Source: Pseudovibrio axinellae
GTDB lineage: Bacteria > Pseudomonadota > Alphaproteobacteria > Rhizobiales > Stappiaceae
Assembly: GCF_900110875.1 (NCBI RefSeq)
Contig: NZ_FOFM01000015.1
Span: 1 to 64,000, forward strand
Reading direction: 5' to 3'
Length of the DNA: 64,000 bases
Shown: positions 7,483-16,319 of the stretch, in pieces
Layout: each line of letters opens with the position of its first letter
Position numbering within the stretch: the stretch's first letter is position 1
Notes under the pieces: generated by a model
Told to the model about the DNA's origin: nothing
The model's database searches: none
What the model saw: the letters and a program-made list of their open reading frames with translations, nothing else
Made by a program: the position numbers and the translations under genes

Positions 7483-10400
7483 ATGTTCAATTTCTTTCCT
7501 CGATCAAACTTCTACTCGATCAACGTAATCTTCGGCACGTGGTGGGATGACGTCCTCTCCGGCACCGATGGCCAAGACCTGGTCTGGGGTGGCTTCGGCG
7601 ATGACGTAATCACGACAGGAGGAGCGAGCGATTACATCTTCGCGAGTGTAGGTGATGATGTCATCGACGCTGGTGCTGGTAATGATTTTATCAGCGGAGG
7701 CCTTGGCTTTGACACGGCGCTCTACAGCGGATCCATTGATGACTACACCATTGAGACAGACAGTGGTTTGTGGGGCCGTGCTACAAAAATCTCTGCTAAT
7801 GATGGCTCTGAAAAAGACGCTCTTTCCGGTGTGGAAGCGGTGTACTTTGAAGCAGATGATTACACCTACTACCTGGATGGTCGCAATAACGAGATCCGCG
7901 CCGGCGAAGATGCGATTGCATCTGGCGATGACGGTTTAGTTGTTGATGCCGCGACCTTGCTTGAAAACGACAAGGATTATGACGGCGACACGCTGACAAT
8001 TTCCGAGGTTTCTGCAACCAGTGAAGCGGGCGCAACCGTTGGTTTTGAAAATGGCCAGGTATCGTATAATCCAGGTAATGTGTTTGATAGCCTGCGTGAA
8101 GGCGAAACAGCGCAAGACACCTTTACTTACACTGTGACAGACGGTAACGGCAGCACCAAAGAGGTGACCGTAACTGTGACTGTGACAGGCACCAATCAGG
8201 CACCGGTATTGTCAGTTGCTTCTGATGTAACCGTTGCGGAAAACACCACTGACGTTGCAACAGCAACTGCAAGTGATGTTGATAATACAGACCTGTCTTA
8301 CTCCGTTTCTGGTACAGACTCAGACCTGTTTGAAATCGACAGCGAAACTGGCCAACTGAGCTTTAAGACAGCACCTGATTTTGAAGCCCCGGCAGATGCT
8401 GACGGCGACAATGTCTATCAGGTTGAAGTGACTGTGACTGATGCTGACGGCGGCACTGACACACAAAATGTTGCTGTTACGGTTACTGATGAGAACGAAA
8501 GTCAGCGTGATGTAATCGCGTTTGATATGGTCGATTCTCAGAATATGGGCCTTGTGAACTTCACCAATACTGCTCCTGATTTCAGCAGTGCCGGTGATGG
8601 TTTTGGCAAATACACAGCAGACAGTGCGCCATACTCAATCGTGGACTCTACAGCTGGAAGTTATGAAGGCGATACGCTGGGTATCATTGACGAAACCACC
8701 AATACCGGTGAGTTCTTCGGTGTGACCGACAGCATTAACGCCGACAACACCGAGGCGTTGACCGCGTCCTGGACCTTCGACATCGCTGGTTACAATGACC
8801 TGGGCCTGTCGCTCGACCTTGGCGCCATGGGTGATTTTGAAAGCACTGATACCTTTGTTATCCGTTATTCAATTGATGGCGGCGAAGAGCAGGTTCTTTA
8901 CTCTTTCACCAGTGATGATGATGCCTCACAGACTTACACTCTTGCCAACGGCAGCACTGTAGATCTGGATGACCCGCTTGTTGAGACCAGCTCTGGTGTT
9001 GTTCTGACCAACGAGCTGCAAACGCTTGTTTCCGAACTGGAAGGCACAGGTTCTGAGCTGACCATCACGGTTGAAGGTGTTGCAGACGGTGGTTCAGAAG
9101 CCTTCGCAATGCAAAACCTCAAGATTCTGGGTAACCCGGCAATTGTGCGCGAAACCTTCGCGTTTGACATGGTCGGCTCGCAGAGTGAGCGTCTGCTAGA
9201 GTTCACTAACTCTGCCCCAGACTTCAGCAGCCCTGCTGACGGCTTTGGCAAGTTTGCGGTTGGTGGCACGGCGCCATTTGCATTGTTGGACGACACGACA
9301 ACCTACCCGGATGACAACGTTGGTGTAATCGACAGCTCAACCAATACCGATGAGTTCTTCGGTATGGCTGATACCGTCAATGGCGACAATGTCGATCCGC
9401 TTGTTGCTAGCTGGCGTTTTGATATCTCCGATTACAGCAATATCAGCTTGTCGCTTGATGTTGGTGCAATGGGCGATTTTGAATCCGATGATATTGTGTC
9501 CATCCGCTATTCTATCGATGGTGGCGAAGAGCAAGTTCTTTACTCATTCACCAGCGATGATGATGCATCAAAGACCTACACTCTTGCCAGCGGTAAGACT
9601 GTTGATATTGATGACCCAATGGTTGAGACCAGCTCTGGCCTTGTCCTTTCCAACGAGCTGCAAACACTTGTAGCAAACCTGGAAGGAACCGGTTCTGAAC
9701 TGACGATTATCGTTGAAGGCACTGCAAACGGAAGCGATGAAGCATTCGTGCTTCAAAACATGCAGTTGGAAGGCGACACCACTGGTGGTGGCGGTACCAG
9801 CACAACCTATGCCATTGCAGCAGAAACTGATGCACAGGCAGAAGGCGACAGCGGTACAACAACCTTCGAATTCACCGTGACCCGTGATGGCGATCTGTCA
9901 GAAGCTGGCACTGTTGATTACACAGTTGGCGGTGATGTAGATGCTGCGGACTTTGGTGGTACTCTTCCAGCAGGTAGCATCGAGTTTGCTGCCGGCGAAG
10001 TTGCCAAGACAATTACTGTCAACATTACCGGTGATGTCACAACCGAACTAAGCGAAGCTTTGACTGTAACGTTGAGCAACGCTACAGGCGGACGCATTAC
10101 AACCGGCAATGCAACCAGCACTGTGATCAACGACGACATTAACGTCACGCTGATCTCCACCATTCAAGGTGAAGGCAGTGAGTCTGATATGGTTGGCGAC
10201 TTTGTTTACGTGAGCGCACTCGTAACCAAAGTGACCAGCTCCGGCTTCTATCTTCAGGAAGAAGCTTCCGACTCAGACGGCAATTCAGCCACCTCTGAAG
10301 GTGTGTTCGTCTACACCGGTTCTGCACCAACTGTTGCTGTTGGGGATGAAGTCTCCCTTGGCGCAACTGTTACGGAATATGGGGGGCTGACAGAGCTGAC

Positions 10401-12084
10401 AAATGTCTCTGATCTGGTTGTTCTGTCTTCCGGCAACGAACTGCCTGAATACACTCAGGTTACGTTGCCACTGGCGAGCCAGGAGGTTCTGGAAAGTCTT
10501 GAAGGTATGCGCATCAGCGTGTCCTCCGGGAATGATGAAGCTCTGACTGTGATCGAAAACTTCAACTTCGATCGCCATGGCCAGATTACAGTGTCTGCAG
10601 GTAACCAGTACCAGGCAACACACCTGTATGATCCTCAGGATGAGCTTGACCAGGTCATTGAACATGCGGAAATGAACCAGAATAACCGCATTCTCATTGA
10701 CGATGGTTCAAGCGTTGAGAACCCTGATGAGTTCACCTACGTTCCAGTCACCGAGGAAAATGGCGACAACGGCAACGGTTACCTGGACAGCGGTGATGAC
10801 TTCTCTGAAGGTGCAACCTTGCGTCTTGGTGCAGAGATCGATGCTCCGATCGAAGGTGTTCTGACTGATGGTTATGACGGCCATACGCTGGTTGTTGACG
10901 GTCAGATCTCCATTGACCAAAGCACCAACACGGATGCGCGTCCTGAAACACCGGCTGATGTTGGTGGTAACCTGACCGTGTCCAGCTTCAACGTGCTCAA
11001 CTACTTCACCACTCTTGGTGATCGTGGTGCCAGCTCGGAAGAAGACCTCGCCCGCCAGACCGCTAAGATTGTCGAGGCAATGCTTGAAATCGATGCAGAT
11101 GTCTTTGGTCTCCAAGAGCTGGAGAACAATGGCTTTGATGATGCATCCGCTATTCAGGCACTTGTTGACGCATTGAACGCGGAGCTGATTGCTCAGGACC
11201 GTGCTGATGAGCTGTACACATTCGTGAACCCAACTGATGGGGAATTGATTGGTACAGATTCCATCACCACTGGAATGATCTACCGTCCAAGCAAGTTGAC
11301 CATCGTTGAGACAGAGACCTACGTCTTTGACGAAGCAAGTGCTGCTGAGACCTATGCGATTGCAGAGCGCCTGCAAGAGTATGCGGATCGGGACTATGTA
11401 GGTGACTACCAGCGCAACCGTCCATCCGTTGCCACCACCTTCGAAGACGAAAATGGTGAGCTCTTCACCCTTGCTGTCAGCCACTTGAAATCCAAAGGTC
11501 CTAGCGGACTGAGCGATCTTGCGGAAGACATTCAGGCGAAGTTGGATGCCGGTACTATTCCGGCAGATGACGTTGCTCAGGTACAGGCAGATCTTGATGC
11601 TCTGCTTGCTGATCCAAACTACGATCAGGGTGATGGCCAGGGCTTCTGGGCTCAGGTACGAGAAGATGCAGCAGCTGAGCTGCATTCATGGCTGGAAACA
11701 GACTATGCCGGCGCAGGTCTTGACCCAGACATCCTCGTCATCGGTGACCTGAATACCTATGCACAAGGCGATTCTGTACAAGAGTTCGTTGAAGGCGGCG
11801 ACATGACCGACCTTCTGAGTGAGTATCTTGGCGAAGAAGCCTACAGCTACGTGTATGATGGTCAGCGCGGTTCTTTGGACCACGCTTTGGCAACAGACAG
11901 CCTTGCTGAGCAGGTGACTGGACTGACTGAGTGGCACATCAACGCTGATGAGCCAGATCTTCTCAGCTACGACAGTGAGTTTACTGACGAAGGCTACTAC
12001 ACAGACGATGCATACGCCGCGTCAGACCACGATCCATTGATCATCGGTCTGGACCTAGGCTCAAACAACGACATGCTCGTTTAA
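7483..12084 (+). CDS. Large secreted multidomain nuclease (ExeM/NucH-like) with RTX and Calx-beta modules
   Basis: This 1533-residue acidic protein has no Sec signal. Residues ~18-85 contain haemolysin-type Ca2+-binding glycine/aspartate repeats (GGFGDDVIT, GAGNDFISGG, GGLGFDTAL). Residues ~137-240 form a VCBS-like domain and ~243-340 a cadherin-like domain. Residues ~342-555 and ~556-766 are a tandem duplication of a ~210-residue beta domain (both open with AFDMV-x-SQ). Residues ~773-886 form a Calx-beta domain. An ExeM-type OB-like region starts at ~887. From ~1162 there is an endonuclease/exonuclease/phosphatase domain with every catalytic motif: SFNVLNYF, LQELEN (~1211), SHLKSK (~1333), GDLNTY (~1420) and SDHDP (~1515). 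Type I secretion and extracellular DNA degradation are likely; no T1SS genes adjoin it. The RTX block is N-terminal, which is unusual. The start ATG has only a weak ribosome-binding site. Confidence 0.88.
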   Translation: MFNFFPRSNFYSINVIFGTWWDDVLSGTDGQDLVWGGFGDDVITTGGASDYIFASVGDDVIDAGAGNDFISGGLGFDTALYSGSIDDYTIETDSGLWGRATKISANDGSEKDALSGVEAVYFEADDYTYYLDGRNNEIRAGEDAIASGDDGLVVDAATLLENDKDYDGDTLTISEVSATSEAGATVGFENGQVSYNPGNVFDSLREGETAQDTFTYTVTDGNGSTKEVTVTVTVTGTNQAPVLSVASDVTVAENTTDVATATASDVDNTDLSYSVSGTDSDLFEIDSETGQLSFKTAPDFEAPADADGDNVYQVEVTVTDADGGTDTQNVAVTVTDENESQRDVIAFDMVDSQNMGLVNFTNTAPDFSSAGDGFGKYTADSAPYSIVDSTAGSYEGDTLGIIDETTNTGEFFGVTDSINADNTEALTASWTFDIAGYNDLGLSLDLGAMGDFESTDTFVIRYSIDGGEEQVLYSFTSDDDASQTYTLANGSTVDLDDPLVETSSGVVLTNELQTLVSELEGTGSELTITVEGVADGGSEAFAMQNLKILGNPAIVRETFAFDMVGSQSERLLEFTNSAPDFSSPADGFGKFAVGGTAPFALLDDTTTYPDDNVGVIDSSTNTDEFFGMADTVNGDNVDPLVASWRFDISDYSNISLSLDVGAMGDFESDDIVSIRYSIDGGEEQVLYSFTSDDDASKTYTLASGKTVDIDDPMVETSSGLVLSNELQTLVANLEGTGSELTIIVEGTANGSDEAFVLQNMQLEGDTTGGGGTSTTYAIAAETDAQAEGDSGTTTFEFTVTRDGDLSEAGTVDYTVGGDVDAADFGGTLPAGSIEFAAGEVAKTITVNITGDVTTELSEALTVTLSNATGGRITTGNATSTVINDDINVTLISTIQGEGSESDMVGDFVYVSALVTKVTSSGFYLQEEASDSDGNSATSEGVFVYTGSAPTVAVGDEVSLGATVTEYGGLTELTNVSDLVVLSSGNELPEYTQVTLPLASQEVLESLEGMRISVSSGNDEALTVIENFNFDRHGQITVSAGNQYQATHLYDPQDELDQVIEHAEMNQNNRILIDDGSSVENPDEFTYVPVTEENGDNGNGYLDSGDDFSEGATLRLGAEIDAPIEGVLTDGYDGHTLVVDGQISIDQSTNTDARPETPADVGGNLTVSSFNVLNYFTTLGDRGASSEEDLARQTAKIVEAMLEIDADVFGLQELENNGFDDASAIQALVDALNAELIAQDRADELYTFVNPTDGELIGTDSITTGMIYRPSKLTIVETETYVFDEASAAETYAIAERLQEYADRDYVGDYQRNRPSVATTFEDENGELFTLAVSHLKSKGPSGLSDLAEDIQAKLDAGTIPADDVAQVQADLDALLADPNYDQGDGQGFWAQVREDAAAELHSWLETDYAGAGLDPDILVIGDLNTYAQGDSVQEFVEGGDMTDLLSEYLGEEAYSYVYDGQRGSLDHALATDSLAEQVTGLTEWHINADEPDLLSYDSEFTDEGYYTDDAYAASDHDPLIIGLDLGSNNDMLV

Positions 12085-12090
12085 AACAAG

Positions 12091-12118
12091 AAGGCTCTCG
12101 CAGTAGTGCGAGAGCCTT
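12091..12118. terminator. Strong bidirectional-looking terminator
   Basis: A perfect 12-bp stem AAGGCTCTCGCA / TGCGAGAGCCTT around a GTAG loop starts 7 bases after the nuclease stop. T-rich sequence lies on both sides, so it can also serve the convergent cyclase gene ending at 12190. Confidence 0.85.
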
Positions 12119-12189
12119 TACTTTAGGTGTGCTAACGCACTTGTGCTGCATTCCACAATCAAACCAAATGCCCTGCTGGCTTTCAAAGG

Positions 12190-13023
12190 TCAATAAACCG
12201 CGATCACGCGGCCAGGCCCGCCGGTACCACCTTGAAACTTCGGAGCACCGCCAATAAGCGTTGCCCCTGCGGGCGGGACATGTTCGAGGTTGGTTAGGCT
12301 TTCAATCCCATAGCGGCCTGACCCTAACCACGTGCGGTGAATTGAGAAGTCTTTTGTCGGCCCATAGTCCAGAGACATGGTATCTATCCCAATTCCATAG
12401 ACTTGGCGCTCACTGATGAGGAAGCGTGCAGTTGATTCGTGGAAACCGGGAAAGTGGTGTACGCCATAGCTGTCTTCTCCGCGAAACCTTTCAGTATAGA
12501 CATATCTTGACCACCCAGAAAGGGCAGAAACACAGGCCCTTTCTGGAATGAGCCCATGCATTTTCTCATATCTAAGAATATCTTCCGGCAGTATTCGGTA
12601 GTCTGGATCGTGCTCAGCTTGGACGCGTACATCAATGACAGCCAAAGGACAGACCAATTTGTCGAGCGGAAGCTCGTCGATGGATTGCCCGTTTGGGCTG
12701 AAATGTAACGGCGCGTCGAAATGTGTTCCTACGTGTTCGTAGTAGCTTACTGTTTTGCCGTTCATATTATCGCGAGCGAAAGTAAAATCGTCGGTTTCTG
12801 TAAATGCAGGATCACCATAGAAAGTAGGGAAATCCGGCGTAAGGGTGTGCGTCAGGTCTACAATGCTTGAAAAGGAGATATCTTGCGCAAGTGTGCAAAT
12901 TGGTGCCGAGAGTAATGATGCAGCCAAGATTTCACTTTTGGGAATATTCCCCGCACCAGAAAATGACAAGTTGTTGGCTTGCAGTTTGGATTTTACAGCG
13001 GCCATAACACAGACATCGCACAT
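12190..13023 (-). CDS. Cyclase-family metal-dependent hydrolase (kynurenine formamidase-like)
   Basis: About 277 residues from ATG 13023, chosen because AAAGGA (13030-13035, minus strand) sits at correct spacing; the GTG five codons upstream would put that site inside the gene. The body is the Cyclase/KynB fold: DLTHTLTPDFP, the metal-binding HVGTHFDAPLHF, the IGIDTMSLDYG loop, and the C-terminal E-x-L-x-NLEHVPPAGATLIGGAPKFQGGTGGP. The N-terminal ~50 residues (MCDVCVMAAVKSKL, then LAASLLSAPICTLAQ) look like a targeting sequence, suggesting export, as in other MCDVC-type cyclases. The family hydrolyses amides or cyclic esters; the substrate is unknown. A second, different member lies at the right edge (63503). 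Confidence 0.85.
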   Translation of the reverse strand: MCDVCVMAAVKSKLQANNLSFSGAGNIPKSEILAASLLSAPICTLAQDISFSSIVDLTHTLTPDFPTFYGDPAFTETDDFTFARDNMNGKTVSYYEHVGTHFDAPLHFSPNGQSIDELPLDKLVCPLAVIDVRVQAEHDPDYRILPEDILRYEKMHGLIPERACVSALSGWSRYVYTERFRGEDSYGVHHFPGFHESTARFLISERQVYGIGIDTMSLDYGPTKDFSIHRTWLGSGRYGIESLTNLEHVPPAGATLIGGAPKFQGGTGGPGRVIAVY

Positions 13024-13534
13024 TATATTTCCTTTCACGCTAAACTGCGCTCAAGCGGCGAAACTATATAACAAGCATTAAAGAGCGTTTGTCTGATTGA
13101 CTTGTGCTTTATGCATAATTTAATGAGCGGGAAACAACGTTTTTTTTCAAAACCGTAAGCCAGCAGAGCGGAAATGACGACGGAGTTTTCGTAGTCATCT
13201 TTCTGCTTTGGGTTGCTGGAATGGTTTCTACTTCGCTTTCAACGCACGTGCGATTTGATCTCGTAGTGTCGTAATAAAGTAGGAAAGAGTGCTGCGTTCC
13301 CGGTTTGGAGGAAGTTGCTGCTCGTATGCTGGGAACGGTAGCCGCATGCAGGTCGAGTACAAACTAAGAAGCCTCACAAGCGTGGTAGTAACCTGGGCCT
13401 CAGGGCATCGCCAAACAAATCATACCTCGCTCAATAACCAAGCAGATCTCGCAGAATAAACCTAAGCCGCAACCTGCTAGGTTTGGTTGCCATTTACATT
13501 CGCAAATCCCAATGCAGTCGGCGAGGTCGGTCTT
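13024..13534. other. Intergenic region with a possible small minus-strand ORF
   Basis: No recognised gene. On the minus strand a 49-codon frame (GTG 13377 to TAG 13228) reads smoothly, with MRLPFPAYEQQLPPNRE and SYFITTLRDQIARALKAK at its end. It lacks a ribosome-binding site and continues open upstream to about 13415. It could be the tail of a decayed gene. A TGGAGGA near 13303 has no useful start after it. Confidence 0.25.
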
Positions 13535-14623
13535 GTGGAGATCAGTGTCGTTCTTCCAGTTCACAACTGTGGCAAATTTCTTCTGCCCGCTTTGCAAAGC
13601 ATCAAGTACCAAAGCTATCCCCATTTTGAAGTACTGCTCGTAAATGACCGTTCCGATGACGGTTCTGAGGAGGTTTGCGCAAAGATTGCCAACGTCGATG
13701 ATCGTTTTCGTTTGCTGGAATCGCCTCACCCTGGAATGGCAGCTGCGCTCAATTTCGGGATTTTACAAGCTCGCGGAACCTATATCGCCCGAATGGATGG
13801 CGACGATTTATGCCTGCCGGAGCGGTTTTCAAAACAAGTTCAGTTTCTGAAGGACAATCCTGACATTTCGTTCCTTGGAACCTTTGCTCAGCATATAGAT
13901 CAGCATAGCAAAGTGACCGGTTCCTTTGAGTTTCCAGAGGATGACTTTGAGATCAAAAGTCAACTGGACCGAGGAATGAATACCTTTGTCCATCCTTCAA
14001 TGATGATCCGCCGCCGCGCCCTTGTGGACCTTCGCGGGTACCGGGAGATTTTTAGCATCTGTCAGGATTACGATCTTTGGCTTCGCGCTCAGGATAGGTA
14101 CTCCTTCGCGAATTTACCCGAGCACCTCATCGCCTATCGCGGATACCCTGACAAACGCGATCTGAACGACCGGTTCTGGAAGCATTTTTATATCGCAAAA
14201 CTAGCCGACACCAGCATGCAGCAACGTCGAGCAGGACGGCATGATCCAGTAGATCAAATGGCCGATGAGTGCGATTTAGAAAGCGTTCACGACACGCTTG
14301 TGCGCGAACGGCTCATGGCCGCGCGCCAAGATTACTACTGCAACAAAAAGGCCTTTGTTGATCACAAGCCACTCAACTCAATGGATATTGATCAAATCCA
14401 CTCGTTCTTGTTAACCAACAAGGAGACGTTCAATAAAAAAGCACTGGGTCATGCGTTTGGGCTGCTCTTCGATCAAGCCATACGTATTGAAGATACCGAA
14501 AGCGCTGAGACTTTATATAAGCTCCAACAGGAAATCTCAAAGAGCCGTCACCTCAAGTCGCTGCTTGCAAAGCCAAGCAATATCATAAAATACGCCTTGA
14601 GACGGCGGCCGGAGCCCGTTTAA
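13535..14623 (+). CDS. Family 2 glycosyltransferase
   Basis: 362 residues from GTG 13535 (MEISVVLPVHN), with GAGG at 13523-13526; the longer TTG start at 13487 adds residues that do not belong to the GT-A fold. The GT2 catalytic domain (residues 1-~220) shows VVLPVHNCGKF, LVNDRSDDGS, GMAAALNFGILQARGTYIARMDGDD (DxD metal/nucleotide-sugar site), and a later SICQDYDLWLRA segment (the catalytic-base ED-type motif reads QDYDLW). The C-terminal 130 residues are helical and unassigned. No transmembrane segments. It likely adds a sugar to a surface polysaccharide or lipid carrier. There are no other glycan genes nearby, so the acceptor is unknown. Confidence 0.88.
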   Translation: MEISVVLPVHNCGKFLLPALQSIKYQSYPHFEVLLVNDRSDDGSEEVCAKIANVDDRFRLLESPHPGMAAALNFGILQARGTYIARMDGDDLCLPERFSKQVQFLKDNPDISFLGTFAQHIDQHSKVTGSFEFPEDDFEIKSQLDRGMNTFVHPSMMIRRRALVDLRGYREIFSICQDYDLWLRAQDRYSFANLPEHLIAYRGYPDKRDLNDRFWKHFYIAKLADTSMQQRRAGRHDPVDQMADECDLESVHDTLVRERLMAARQDYYCNKKAFVDHKPLNSMDIDQIHSFLLTNKETFNKKALGHAFGLLFDQAIRIEDTESAETLYKLQQEISKSRHLKSLLAKPSNIIKYALRRRPEPV

Positions 14624-14732
14624 TACCTGCAAAAACCGAGCGCAACTGTGCGAAGCAACCCGATACATCTTTGATGGTGCTATGCATGGTATGTGCCTTG
14701 CCGCTTACAAAACCTGTGCTGATAGAACTACT

Positions 14733-15848
14733 TTAGCCCCCGAACTTCAACGAGCTAACAGTTGCCAGAAGGTCTGCTGAAATACCCATATTGGGGTCGT
14801 GCGTGAACAATTGAACGGTTGGCGCGACCCCGATGCCATTGATTGCATCGTGCAAGATTACAAACTTCTTCACAAACTTGGAAACTTCTTCTGGGTCCTG
14901 GAATATTTCAACATCAAGCTTATCGCTGATCATTTCGGCCTGAGCATCAATGCCTGCGTTGACCATATCTTCAGGCAGGCCGAGGACAGTTCTGACCACT
15001 TGAAACAGTGCTGGAGATGCGAGGATTTCATATACGTCAGTGACATCCTTTGCAGTTCTTTGGAACATCAGGGCAAGCCTGACGCCCTCGCTCTGTTCAC
15101 CTTCTGCTTCCTCAAAGTTGACTTCAACATACATCTCAGCAACCGAATCAATCAGTTTGTCCTTCTGCTCGACAAGCTTGTCCTGAAATATATCGACGGT
15201 GTCCTGAAGGACATTCGGCTTCATGAGCTCATCCATGTCGACGTTTTCATCAACCCATTCTCCGATTTCATCTCCAGTACCAGTAATAACTTCAGGCGGC
15301 ATTTCAAATGCAACTGAGATCACTCGAAACAGTGCTGGGTCGGAGATTAGCTGCGCACTAAACACGACGTCCTTTTGCATCTTCTTAATGAAGTAGTTTC
15401 CAAGCCGAACGTCATCATCAATTTCCTCACCCGGAGTTTTTGAATGGCGTACCATTTGTTGATCAAGAAGCAGATCATTCCAGTCAAACGTTCCTTTGAT
15501 GGTTCCGTTCTCATTAAACTGAAAAACATCAGCAAGGTCTTTAAAACGGCTGTCATCGAGCGTGTTGGCAAGTGCGTTTTCATCAGTTGTTCCTTGAACA
15601 AGAACGTCTCGCACCATCCCCTTTGCGTAGGCCATATCCTCCATGCCCATCGCCTTCATTACATAATTGTATAAGCGATAGTCGTCGAGGAGGTCGTCAA
15701 CTGTTTTAACATTACCGAAATTTTGCTCGAAATATTCTGTTTCACGGGCAAGTATTGGATCATTGGCCGTCCTGCTAATTGCGCCATCGAGGTCACGATT
15801 GAGCATAGTAAAGCGGAGGTTAGTATCCATTGTCTTGAATCCGTTCAT
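14733..15848 (-). CDS. DUF1217 protein (alphaproteobacterial, flagellum-associated)
   Basis: 371 residues, acidic, no signal peptide. The region after RFTMLNRDLDGAISRTANDPILARETEYF, including DDYRLYNYVMKAMGMEDMAYAKGMV, is the DUF1217 signature. The domain is repeated (a second copy around residues 140-230 beginning VRHSKTPGEEIDDDVRLGNYFIKKMQ, and a third, weaker one further on). The start is either ATG 15848 or ATG 15830; neither has a clear ribosome-binding site. In other alphaproteobacteria DUF1217 genes sit within flagellar clusters, but none is near here, so this is an orphan copy. The biochemical role is unknown. Confidence 0.75.
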   Translation of the reverse strand: MNGFKTMDTNLRFTMLNRDLDGAISRTANDPILARETEYFEQNFGNVKTVDDLLDDYRLYNYVMKAMGMEDMAYAKGMVRDVLVQGTTDENALANTLDDSRFKDLADVFQFNENGTIKGTFDWNDLLLDQQMVRHSKTPGEEIDDDVRLGNYFIKKMQKDVVFSAQLISDPALFRVISVAFEMPPEVITGTGDEIGEWVDENVDMDELMKPNVLQDTVDIFQDKLVEQKDKLIDSVAEMYVEVNFEEAEGEQSEGVRLALMFQRTAKDVTDVYEILASPALFQVVRTVLGLPEDMVNAGIDAQAEMISDKLDVEIFQDPEEVSKFVKKFVILHDAINGIGVAPTVQLFTHDPNMGISADLLATVSSLKFGG

Positions 15849-16319
15849 CTAAAAATAGTTGCTTAAAGTCTGGCTCACATGTCTTGCCCGAAACTGATTA
15901 GATGATCGCTTCAACTTGAACCGACGACGCTCTCCTACATGGCAACCTCAGCGGGCGCACCAACATGCCCGTTCACCTCTCTCATCTCTTCGCCATTGAC
16001 AGTACAGTCAGTCATACCAGTGAGTCGCCAGATTAATATATTAACTCTCAACACCTTAACCCGCTCTCTAGTTTTCATTCTCTGAAATGCCAGCTCAGGC
16101 AAATTGACCAACCGAAGGCTAAGTGTTGGCTGTTAAACCCGGCAGGTGTAGCCTCTGCATTATTCGCCAAGCATTGTTTAAGGCCGCTTATACTCGTTTT
16201 ATAAGTTTCTGCTTTAACCTATAAACGCACAGACTGAACCCAAGCGGTTGAGCCGAACATTACATACCAGCAGATTCGCTTTATGGCGTATCCCAAGCTG
16301 AGCACTGGAGGATATCAAC
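15849..16319. other. Intergenic region, nothing recognised
   Basis: About 470 bases upstream of both the DUF1217 gene and the BCCT transporter. I see no coding pattern or clear promoter. It ends with TGGAGGAT (16306-16313), the probable ribosome-binding site of the transporter. Confidence 0.4.

Noticed and set aside
10708-11685. 325-codon minus-strand ORF inside the nuclease gene
   Set aside because: It is the antisense shadow of the EEP domain; the plus-strand frame has all catalytic motifs and the minus product shows no domain logic.
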